From the NCBI RefSeq assembly GCF_016862795.1, contig NZ_BONQ01000017.1:62001-126000 (forward strand): DNA of 64,000 nucleotides, in the 5' to 3' direction. Below are positions 1-7,626 of the stretch, piece by piece. Source of the stretch: Dactylosporangium siamense (lineage in GTDB: Bacteria; Actinomycetota; Actinomycetes; Mycobacteriales; Micromonosporaceae). Numbering within the stretch: position 1 is the stretch's first letter; each line of letters starts with the position of its first letter. The notes under the pieces are model-generated. The model searched no databases. It saw only the letters and a program-made list of their open reading frames with translations, and was not told the DNA's origin. Both the position numbers and the translations under genes were made by a program.

Positions 1-53
1 GCTTGGGTGCCTGCGCTGTCGTGTGCCCGGCGCCTCGGTCGTGGTGGCCGCAT

Positions 54-87
54 CGCCGCACCGGCCCTGGGACGGGCCGGTGCGGCG
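54..87. terminator. GC-rich perfect hairpin, probable terminator
   Basis: The 14-bp arms at 54-67 and 74-87 are perfect inverted repeats around a 6-nt loop. The hairpin lies about 105 bp beyond the stop of the leftward SWIM gene, so it could end that operon. There is no clear T-run on either side, as is common in high-GC actinomycetes. Confidence 0.5.
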
Positions 88-100
88 GCCGCTGACCAGG

Positions 101-190
101 TCGCCTCGGCGGCGCGGGTCGCTTACCGGGTCGCCTCGGCGGCGCGGGTCGCTTACCGGGCCGCCTCGGCGGCGGTGCGGGTCGCGGCGG
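101..190. repeat. 30-bp tandem repeats derived from the 3' end of the SWIM gene
   Basis: Two near-identical 30-bp units lie at 101-130 and 131-160, with a diverged third copy from 161. Read on the minus strand, each unit resembles the last codons of the SWIM gene (about 200-245), which encode the ATRAVAEATW tail. This suggests the 3' end of the gene was tandemly copied downstream of its stop. Confidence 0.6.
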
Positions 191-193
191 CGG

Positions 194-2212
194 TCAGGGT
201 GCGGCGGCCGGTAACCAGGTCGCCTCCGCGACGGCGCGGGTCGCGGCGTCCGTGTAGACGGCCGTGGCCAGCCACGCCTGGGCGAACGCGCTGCCGTCGT
301 CCCCGGCGAGCCGCCCGAACGTGTCCCGGGGCCGGGTGCACGCCGCCTCCGTCAGCCGGTCGAGCAGGACCGCGCCGGTGTCGAGCCGGCCCCGCCGCAG
401 CCGGGTGGCATCCGACGGACCCCGCCCCGCCGCGAACGTGTGCACGGTCCGGCCGCCCGACACCGTCCGCTCGACCTGCGCCGCCAGCAGCCGGAGCACC
501 GGATCGCCGGTCGTGCCGATCACCGGCGGCCCGGCCTCCCCGGGGGTGGCCCCCACGGGGTGATCGCCGGGGTCGTCGTCGTCCGGCACCGCGGTGCCCT
601 CGGGCCGCGGCAGGTGGCTGCGATGGAGCCGGTCGAACGCCAGGTCCACGTGTCCGGCCTGGGCCGCCGGCAGGTTCCAGCCCGTGCCGTCCACCGGCGC
701 GACCGACAGCGGAAACACGGTGCCCGGCCGCGCCGGATCGGGGCGCGCGACCACCAGCAGCTCCAGGCCGGTCGCGCGGCCGAGAAACCGGAGATTGTCC
801 CGGTACGCCAGCGCCGGCGAATCGTCAGCGACCCGCAGTGTCAGCGGGGCACCGCTGGAGGCGGTCGCGGCGACGGCGTCGCCATTGGTCGTACCGTCGA
901 TCCGGACCGACAGGAACACCAGGTCGTCGCCGGCCCGCCGGTCCGTCACCGGCAGGGCGAGTGCCCCGAACGCCCGGTGCACCTGCTCGTCGAGCGGCAC
1001 CCTCCATAGCCCGGCCAGGGGCTCCTCGTGCCAGCCGCAGCCGCCCGCCGTGACCGCGCGCACCGACCTGCCCGCCCCCAGCTGCCGCGTCGCGGAGGCC
1101 GTCGCACCCGACACGACGAGGCCCGCCCGGGTCAGCGCCCGGTGGCTGAGCGCGGTCTCGCCGAGCGCGACGGTCGCGTTGCCGGCCTTCGCGGCCCGTC
1201 GGGCGTCGCCGGGCATCAGGTCCGCGATCATCCACAGCCCGCCGTCCCGGTCCGCGACGTAGGTGACCACGCCCGCGTAGCCGGAGTCGGCGAGCACCGC
1301 CGTCGTGCACAGGCCGTGCAGGCGGAGGCTGCCCTGCAACTCGTACGCCCGGCGGGCCGCACCCAGCAACCCCTCCGCCGGACCGGCGCCGGCCGACCGC
1401 AACCGTTGCAGGACCCCGATGAGCTCCTGCAACGCGGCCGTCAGGTCCCCGAGCCGGAAGTCCGGGTCGCCGGAACGGGCCGCCTGCAGCATCGCGGCGA
1501 CGACCCGGGCGGCGGTGGCCGGGCGGTACACCTTGCACGCCTGCCCCTCGTGCGCCGCCCGCAGCAGCGCGGTGCGCGCGACGGTCCCCGACCCGGTGAC
1601 TCCCGCGGCGAGCACGTCGACGGCGGCCCGCCACAGCTGCTCGACCGCCGCCCGCTGCTGCACCGTCAACGGCTCGGCGACGGCCTCGGCCGGGACGGCC
1701 GTGCCGCCCGTGCTGTCCGAGGCCGTGCCGGCCGTGCTGTCCGAGGCCGTGCCGCCCGTGCTGTCCGAGGCCGTGCTGGCCGTGCTGTCCGACGCGGTCG
1801 CGGCACTGGGATCCGAAGCTGTTCCGGCGGTGGTTTGCGGGGAACCGGGGAACTGCTCCGCGGCGTCGGGCAGTTCATCGGCCGGTGCGGTGTCCTGCGA
1901 CGGCCCGGTCGGGTCGCCTTCCGCGTACGCCGGGGCGAGTGCCAGCACCGCGGCCCGGTGCAGGCAGTTCGGCGCGAGCAGGCAGGTGCACGTCGCCGCG
2001 TCCGGCGAGCGGACCACCCCACCGTCGGCGACGAGTGTGACGGTGGTCGTGTCGTCGACGGCGACGGTGAACCGGCCGTCCGCCGCCGTCACCGGCAGTG
2101 CCGCGAACCGGGTCACCGCCTCGTCGACCTTCTTGCGCAGCCGGGCCGGCAACGCGTCGACGGCCGCCACCAGCACCGTGTCCGCCACCGGCGGCAGCGC
2201 GGCCCCGCTCAT
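194..2212 (-). CDS. SWIM zinc-finger protein (YehQ-like)
   Basis: A 672-aa protein and the last gene of the leftward MoxR-vWA operon. A SWIM-type zinc-binding motif CxCx5CxH is visible at C75, C77, C83 and H85, followed by a predominantly helical and beta-rich body. SWIM domains are predicted to bind nucleic acid or protein, and E. coli YehQ occupies the same position in the yeh cluster. A linker at about residues 135-185 is built of repeats of the type TASDST(A/G)GT, encoded by 21-nt DNA repeats at about 1705-1800. The ATG lies 31 bp after the stop of the vWA gene and overlaps the stop of a 12-codon mini-ORF. The enzymatic or binding role is not known. Confidence 0.8.
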   Translation of the reverse strand: MSGAALPPVADTVLVAAVDALPARLRKKVDEAVTRFAALPVTAADGRFTVAVDDTTTVTLVADGGVVRSPDAATCTCLLAPNCLHRAAVLALAPAYAEGDPTGPSQDTAPADELPDAAEQFPGSPQTTAGTASDPSAATASDSTASTASDSTGGTASDSTAGTASDSTGGTAVPAEAVAEPLTVQQRAAVEQLWRAAVDVLAAGVTGSGTVARTALLRAAHEGQACKVYRPATAARVVAAMLQAARSGDPDFRLGDLTAALQELIGVLQRLRSAGAGPAEGLLGAARRAYELQGSLRLHGLCTTAVLADSGYAGVVTYVADRDGGLWMIADLMPGDARRAAKAGNATVALGETALSHRALTRAGLVVSGATASATRQLGAGRSVRAVTAGGCGWHEEPLAGLWRVPLDEQVHRAFGALALPVTDRRAGDDLVFLSVRIDGTTNGDAVAATASSGAPLTLRVADDSPALAYRDNLRFLGRATGLELLVVARPDPARPGTVFPLSVAPVDGTGWNLPAAQAGHVDLAFDRLHRSHLPRPEGTAVPDDDDPGDHPVGATPGEAGPPVIGTTGDPVLRLLAAQVERTVSGGRTVHTFAAGRGPSDATRLRRGRLDTGAVLLDRLTEAACTRPRDTFGRLAGDDGSAFAQAWLATAVYTDAATRAVAEATWLPAAAP

Positions 2213-2247
2213 CGGGCCACCGCCCGGTCGCGCTTCGGACGGCTCAT
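2209..2247 (-). other. 12-codon relay ORF between the vWA and SWIM genes
   Basis: An ATG at 2247 overlaps the TGA of the DUF5682-vWA gene as ATGA. Twelve codons later its own TGA overlaps the ATG of the SWIM gene, again as ATGA. The peptide begins MSRPKRD and is strongly basic. It may simply let ribosomes re-initiate between the two genes, since the other junctions in this operon are also coupled overlaps. Chance is also possible. Confidence 0.35.
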
Positions 2248-5200
2248 GCGCGCACCTTCTCTCCGACCCAGCGGGCCAGCTCCAGCGGGCTCAACGCGGC
2301 GACCGGCATGCCGCACGCGACGAGCTGCGAGGCCACCGACACCGAGTACCGCGGGCGGCCCCCGTCGTCGAGGCTCGCGCAGCCCAGGACGGTCGCACCC
2401 GACTCGACCAGGGAACGAGTCTCCGCGAGCAGCCCGCCCAGGGGGTACCCCTCCTCGAAGTCGCTCACGACCACGACCAGCGTCCGCGACGGCACGGTCA
2501 CCAACGACCGCGCGTGCCGCAGCCCGGCCGCGATGTGGGTGCCGCCGCCGACCTTGACCTCCAGCAGCAGGCCCAACGGGTCGCTGACCCGGTCGGTGAG
2601 GTCGACGACCTCGGTCGAGAACGCCACGAAGTGTGTCGTCAGCGCCGGCACCCCGGCGAGGATCGCCCCGGTCAGCGCCGACCAGATGACCGACGCCTCC
2701 ATCGACCCGGACACGTCCACGACGAGGACGAGCCGCCAGTCGACGCCCCGGCGGGCCTTGGTCCGGAACACCGGCCGGTCCGGGATGACCTGGACCCGGC
2801 CGTCCTCGCCGCGGCGGGTCGTCGCCAGGTTGGCCCGCAGGGTCCGCGGCAGGTCGAGGGGGCCACCTGGCCGGCGGGTCGGCCTGGGCGTCGTGATCCC
2901 GGCGAGCGCCGGCCGCAGCCGCGCCGCCAGCTGCCGGGTGAGCTCCTCGACGATCCTCGCGACCAGCGGCCGCAGCCGCGCGACGGTCGACTCGGGCATC
3001 GCACCCGCGAGGGACAGCACCGTCTGCAGCAGCTCCACCGACGGGGTGACCGCGTCGGGGTCCAGCAGCAGCGCCGCCTCCCGCCGGCCGGACTCCGCGG
3101 CCCGGGCGAGGACCTCTTCGCGGATGCCCGGCCCGAACAGCGCGGACAGTTCCTCGGCCCACTCGCGCACACCGGGGAACGGCGCTTCCCGACCGGCCCG
3201 CCCGGCGGCGTCGGCTCTGGCGCCCTCGCCGGTGCCGGCGCCGTAGAGCTCGTCGAGGGCGGTGGCGTACCGCGCCGCTCCGGGCCCGAGCGCGTCGGAC
3301 CGCCGGCCCAGCAGTAGCCGCCACCGGTCCACTGTGGACAGTGTTCGGTCCGCACCGGGCGCTACGGGCCTGCTGGGCTCCTCCTCCGCCGTCTTCTCCT
3401 CCGCCGGCGGTATGGCGTCCGTGCCGGGTGGGGTCAGGCCGTACGCGGTGAGTGCCGCGGCGCCCGCCCGGTCGGCGAGCAGCCTGACGAGCAGCTCCTC
3501 CGGCGACACGTCGGTGATGTCGCGGGCCGACGCCGTGTCGCCGAGACGTTGCTCGACGACGGCGAGCAGCCGGTCCCGGCCGGCGGGGCTGACCGCCTGG
3601 AACCCGCCGCGCAGCGCCGGCAACCGGGACAGGAAGTCGTCGTCGGGCAGGGACTCCACCCGGTCGAGGAGCCCGTCGAGGATGTCGTCGCCGGCCTGCA
3701 GGAGCGGCTCCGCCGCGGTGAGCAGACCCCGGAGGTGGCCGAGCAGCCGGCGCCGGCCGTCGTCGGTGCGGGCGCCGTCGACCCAGGACGCCAGCCGGGT
3801 GCCGAGCGCCGCGGGCTCGCTGAGACCGAGGATCACCTGGACGGCCCCCGCCGCCGCCGACATGACGGGCGAGCCGTCCCGGGCGAGCCGGTCCACGGCA
3901 CCGGCGAGCCGGAGCCCGACCCCGGCCGCGTCGGCGCGCTGGGCGAGGGCCACGAGGGCCCGGACGTCGTCGACGGACTCGGATCCCGTCAGGCCGTCGA
4001 CCTGGCGGACGGCGGCGGACTCGAGCGACTCGAGCATCGGGGCCAGATCACCGAGCAGCCCGGCGGGCATGCCGGGGACGTGCCCGCGGTCCAGCCGGTC
4101 GACGAGGGCGAGCGCGGCCATCAGCTCGTCCAGGCTCGCGGCGGCCGGCACCCCCGCGGCGACCTCCGCGACCCGCTCGCGGGTCAGCGCGACGAGCCCG
4201 CAGCCGGCGGCGACGGCGAGACCGTCGATCAGCTGCGCCGACGTCGGGCCTTCGGCGTCCTCCTCGCCGCGCCGGCGGTGCCGCAACGTGCCCTCGGCCG
4301 CCTGGGCCAGGGTGACGCCACGGATGCCGGCGAGCTCCAGCATCGCCTCGGTGCCCGGCACCCACTGCACGGTCCACCGGGTGGTGAGCGCGTCGGCCCC
4401 GCCGGTGCCTTCGACGGCGACGCGTTCGCCGTACGGCACGCGACACACCTCGAGCTGCCGCAGCGCCACCTCCCGCCGCCGGTCCAGATCCGAGCGCAGC
4501 GAGTCGAGCCGCATGTCACGGGCCTTCTCTCCGGCGACCGGCAGGCGGAGCTCGGCGACGAGCGCCTCGACCGCGGGCCGCAGCCCGGACCGGGGCGTGC
4601 CCGGCGCGAGGACGCCGCGCTCCTCACCGACGAGCACCTGCTCCATCGCGGTCGCGACGACCCGCCCCCGGCCGAGGACCTCACCGTGGGCGACGACGCT
4701 CTGCAATGCCTCCACGATCTCGCCCCGGCCCGGCGACGGCAGGGCCCGCAGCCGGGCCAGGTCCGTCGCGAGCCGGAACGCCTCCCGCGCCTCCGCGGGC
4801 CCGGTCGGGTGGCCGGCGGCGCGAACCCGGGCGCACACGTCGACGATCGCGGTGAGCGCGGCCCGCTCGACGTCTGCGGGCCGTCCACCGGCGGCGACGA
4901 CCGCCTGCTGCCAGCGGGGGTCACGGATCCCGGCCGGGTAGCCGGACCTGGCGTCCAGCAACGGGAACGCGTACGGCACCAGCGACGTGACGACCTCGGC
5001 CGCCTTGCCGGCCCGCTGTGGCGCCGGCTCGGTGACGGGCTTGTCGACGTCGAGCAACGCCCACGCGTGGAACGAGCCGACGACCGCGGCGACCCGCCGC
5101 CCTTCGAGCGCGGCGAGGTGCCGGCGCATCCACGCCTCGCGGCGCAGGTCGAGCGGGGTGACGTCGTCGCCGGTGTCGTGCCGCATCGCCCAGCCGACGA

Positions 5201-6455
5201 GCAGCGCCGCCCGGCGGACCGCGTCCGGCACGGCGCCGGGGGCCCGGGCCTCGACGACCCGGTCCCACATGTCTTCGTCGGGACGCCCGGTCGCGGCCCG
5301 CCGCAGGGCGTCACCCAGCAGCCGCATCCCTTCCGGCGCGACCACCACAGCCCCGCCGTCGTCGCTGGACACCGGCCCGTTCGAGGTCGGCCCGTTCGAA
5401 GTCGGCCCGTTCGAGGTGGGCCCGTTCGAGGTGGGCGTGGTCGAAGCCGGCCCGTGCGAGGAGGGACCGGCAGAGGCCGGCCCGTTCGAAACGAGTCCGG
5501 CTGTGGCCGGGCTGGCAGGAGTGAGCCCGTCCGGGGAGGCGCTGGCCGGAGTCTGTGCGGATGGGGAGGGTCCGGCAGGGGCCAGTCGGTCCGAAGCGGG
5601 GCCGGTGGGAGTGAGCCCGTCCGGGGAGGCGCCGGCCGGAGTCTGTGCGGATGGGGAGGAGCCGGTAGAAGTCTGTGCGGACGGGGAAGATCCGGCAGGG
5701 GCCGGCCCGTCCGAAGCAGGGCCGGCAGGAGCCTGCACGGACGGGAAGGCGCCGGCAGGGACCGGTCCGTCCGGGGAGGGGCTTCCAGGAGCGGGCGCGG
5801 CCGAAGCTGGGCCGTCCAGAGCCGGCACCTCAGGGGCGGGCGGATCGGCCGTTTCTTCGTGCCAGGCGCGGTCGGCGAGCGGCAGGTCGCACGGGATCAC
5901 CTCGACGCCGTTGCGGGCCGCCCAGCGCACCGCGACCAGCTCCGGGGAGAAGTCCGCGAACGGGTAGAACGCCGCGGTGCCGCGTGGGCCGGCGACCCCG
6001 GCGAGGGCGACCGGCGCCGTGGTGGCCGGGTCGGCCAGCCACGGCAGCCAGTCCGCGAACTCCGCGGGGAGCTCCAGCAGGAGCACCTCCGGCCGGGCCG
6101 CGTCGAGGAGGTCGTCCATGACCGCGGACAGCGCCGGCGAGTGGTGCCGGACCCCGATGAGGTACGGCGTCGTCGACTCGGCCAGCGCCCGCAACGCCCC
6201 GTCAGGCCCCCCACCCCCGCCGGCGGGACCGACACCAGCCCCACCAGCGCGACCGACACCAGTCCCGCCCGGAGCCCCGCCAGCAGCCCCGCCAGCGGGA
6301 CCGCCAGCGGGACCGCCAGCGGGACCGCCAGCAGTCTCGCGAACAGCTCCGGTGGGACCGTTGGCCGCCCCGTCGGCAGCTCTGCCGGCGGGGCCGCCGC
6401 CGGCGCCACTGGTGGGATCGGTGGTGGGTGGGGTGGGGTCAGGACTTGAGGACAT
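2244..6455 (-). CDS. DUF5682-vWA fusion protein (YehM-YehP-like)
   Basis: A 1403-aa protein combining two genes that are separate in the E. coli yeh cluster. After a Gly/Pro/Ala-rich N-terminus, the DUF5682 region starts with YLIGVRHHSPAL at about residue 93 and runs to about 1030. The C-terminal third is a von Willebrand A domain with a MIDAS metal site DVSGS at about residues 1247-1251, preceded by VDWRLVLVV. A low-complexity insertion at about residues 213-370 (Ser/Pro/Ala/Gly repeats such as TSNGP, ASDGP and PSAQT) splits the DUF5682 domain. vWA proteins of this type work with MoxR ATPases as metal-dependent interaction partners. The start overlaps the MoxR stop by 17 nt. The biochemical function is not established. 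Confidence 0.8.
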   Translation of the reverse strand: MSSSPDPTPPTTDPTSGAGGGPAGRAADGAANGPTGAVRETAGGPAGGPAGGPAGGAAGGAPGGTGVGRAGGAGVGPAGGGGGPDGALRALAESTTPYLIGVRHHSPALSAVMDDLLDAARPEVLLLELPAEFADWLPWLADPATTAPVALAGVAGPRGTAAFYPFADFSPELVAVRWAARNGVEVIPCDLPLADRAWHEETADPPAPEVPALDGPASAAPAPGSPSPDGPVPAGAFPSVQAPAGPASDGPAPAGSSPSAQTSTGSSPSAQTPAGASPDGLTPTGPASDRLAPAGPSPSAQTPASASPDGLTPASPATAGLVSNGPASAGPSSHGPASTTPTSNGPTSNGPTSNGPTSNGPVSSDDGGAVVVAPEGMRLLGDALRRAATGRPDEDMWDRVVEARAPGAVPDAVRRAALLVGWAMRHDTGDDVTPLDLRREAWMRRHLAALEGRRVAAVVGSFHAWALLDVDKPVTEPAPQRAGKAAEVVTSLVPYAFPLLDARSGYPAGIRDPRWQQAVVAAGGRPADVERAALTAIVDVCARVRAAGHPTGPAEAREAFRLATDLARLRALPSPGRGEIVEALQSVVAHGEVLGRGRVVATAMEQVLVGEERGVLAPGTPRSGLRPAVEALVAELRLPVAGEKARDMRLDSLRSDLDRRREVALRQLEVCRVPYGERVAVEGTGGADALTTRWTVQWVPGTEAMLELAGIRGVTLAQAAEGTLRHRRRGEEDAEGPTSAQLIDGLAVAAGCGLVALTRERVAEVAAGVPAAASLDELMAALALVDRLDRGHVPGMPAGLLGDLAPMLESLESAAVRQVDGLTGSESVDDVRALVALAQRADAAGVGLRLAGAVDRLARDGSPVMSAAAGAVQVILGLSEPAALGTRLASWVDGARTDDGRRRLLGHLRGLLTAAEPLLQAGDDILDGLLDRVESLPDDDFLSRLPALRGGFQAVSPAGRDRLLAVVEQRLGDTASARDITDVSPEELLVRLLADRAGAAALTAYGLTPPGTDAIPPAEEKTAEEEPSRPVAPGADRTLSTVDRWRLLLGRRSDALGPGAARYATALDELYGAGTGEGARADAAGRAGREAPFPGVREWAEELSALFGPGIREEVLARAAESGRREAALLLDPDAVTPSVELLQTVLSLAGAMPESTVARLRPLVARIVEELTRQLAARLRPALAGITTPRPTRRPGGPLDLPRTLRANLATTRRGEDGRVQVIPDRPVFRTKARRGVDWRLVLVVDVSGSMEASVIWSALTGAILAGVPALTTHFVAFSTEVVDLTDRVSDPLGLLLEVKVGGGTHIAAGLRHARSLVTVPSRTLVVVVSDFEEGYPLGGLLAETRSLVESGATVLGCASLDDGGRPRYSVSVASQLVACGMPVAALSPLELARWVGEKVRA
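5346..5830 (-). repeat. Degenerate in-frame tandem repeats in the DUF5682 domain
   Basis: Short 15-18-nt units encoding xGPxS and PSAQTP-type peptides recur through this stretch. The cleanest block is at 5371-5435 (repeats of TSNGP). It lies between DUF5682 segments that would normally be close together, so it forms a disordered loop of roughly 155 residues. Confidence 0.7.
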
Positions 6456-7626
6456 CGCGGAGCTCCCACAGCTGGGTCCACAGCCGGGACCCCTCCTCGG
6501 CGCGGCGGCGGACGGCGCCGTCCCAGTAGCCGAGGAGCTTCGCGCCGTCGGCTGGGTCGTCCTTGCACACGACGCCCTGCAGGTGGGCGGGTAGCAGGGA
6601 CAGGACGTCGCGGTCGCCGGGGAAGTAGGCGGCGGCGAGGCCGAGGGAGGTGGCGACGGCGACCGCCTCGGCGGTGCTCATCACCGTGGAGGGGCGCTCC
6701 ACCTCCCAGCCCTCGACGGACCGTCCGGCGCGCAGGTCCCGGAAGGCGGTGACGAGGGCCTCCAGGACCGCCTCGTCGACGCCGAAGGGGGTGTGCACCC
6801 GGTCGAGGGCGGCCTTCGCCTGCCGGCCGACGAGCGCGGTCTCCGCGGCCAGGTCGGGGATCGGCCCGACGGTCTCGAAGTTGAACCGGCGCTTGAGGGC
6901 GGCGGACATCTCCGACACGCCACGGTCGCGGAGGTTGGCGGTGGCGATGAGGGTGAAGCCGGGAGCGGCGTGGATGGTGGCGCCGGGGGTGCCGGACAGC
7001 TCCGGCACCGCGATGCGGCGGTCGGACAGGATCGAGACCATCGCGTCCTGGACCTCGGGCAGGCAGCGGGTGATCTCCTCGACGCGGGCGACGGCGCCTG
7101 ACCGCATCGCGGTCAGGACCGGCGAGGGCACGAGGGCCTCCGGGCTGGGGCCGCCGGCGAGCAGGAGGGCGTAGTTCCACCCGTAGCGCAGCTGGTCCTC
7201 GGTGGTGCCGGCGGTGCCCTGCACGACCAGCTCGCTGGTCCCGCAGACCGCCGCCGACAGCAGCTCCGACAGCATCGACTTGGCGGTGCCGGGCTCGCCG
7301 ACGAGGAGCAGGCCGCGCTCGCCGGCGAGGGTGACGACGCAGCGCTCGACGAGGGCGCGGTCGCCGACGAACTTGCGGGTGATCGCCAGCTTCGCCGGCA
7401 GCGCGCCACTGCGGGCACCCTTGGGCAACGTCAGCTCGTCGCTGCCGACGATGAACGTCACCACGGCCCGCGGGGTGAGCCGCCAGCCGGGCGGCCGGGC
7501 GCCGTCGTCATAGGCGGCCAGGAATGCCAGCTCGCCCGCGTGTGCGTGCTCGGCCGGATCGACCTGCCGGGCCGGCTCGACGGCAGCGACCGCGGCCGGT
7601 CCGGTGGCAGACAACGTGGTGCTCAT
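6439..7626 (-). CDS. MoxR-family AAA+ ATPase (YehL-like)
   Basis: A 395-aa AAA+ ATPase. Walker A is GEPGTAKS (residues 110-117), the Walker B-like strand is RVEEITR (181-187) and the sensor-1 segment is ATANLRDRG (228-236). The fold and length fit the MoxR group, whose members act as chaperone-like ATPases together with vWA partners. The start was chosen at 7626 because its ATG overlaps the TGA of the 1598-aa gene (ATGA); a much longer upstream reading of this frame lies inside that gene and is a shadow. Its 3' end overlaps the start of the DUF5682-vWA gene, its presumed partner. Confidence 0.9.
   Translation of the reverse strand: MSTTLSATGPAAVAAVEPARQVDPAEHAHAGELAFLAAYDDGARPPGWRLTPRAVVTFIVGSDELTLPKGARSGALPAKLAITRKFVGDRALVERCVVTLAGERGLLLVGEPGTAKSMLSELLSAAVCGTSELVVQGTAGTTEDQLRYGWNYALLLAGGPSPEALVPSPVLTAMRSGAVARVEEITRCLPEVQDAMVSILSDRRIAVPELSGTPGATIHAAPGFTLIATANLRDRGVSEMSAALKRRFNFETVGPIPDLAAETALVGRQAKAALDRVHTPFGVDEAVLEALVTAFRDLRAGRSVEGWEVERPSTVMSTAEAVAVATSLGLAAAYFPGDRDVLSLLPAHLQGVVCKDDPADGAKLLGYWDGAVRRRAEEGSRLWTQLWELRDVLKS

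Noticed and set aside
101-190. Possible CRISPR array
   Set aside because: Repeats are directly adjacent without spacers and derive from neighbouring coding DNA.
3549-6449. A 966-codon plus-strand frame opposite the DUF5682-vWA gene
   Set aside because: It is a shadow of the coding strand: Arg/Gly-rich composition, no recognisable motif, and the opposite strand carries vWA and DUF5682 signatures.
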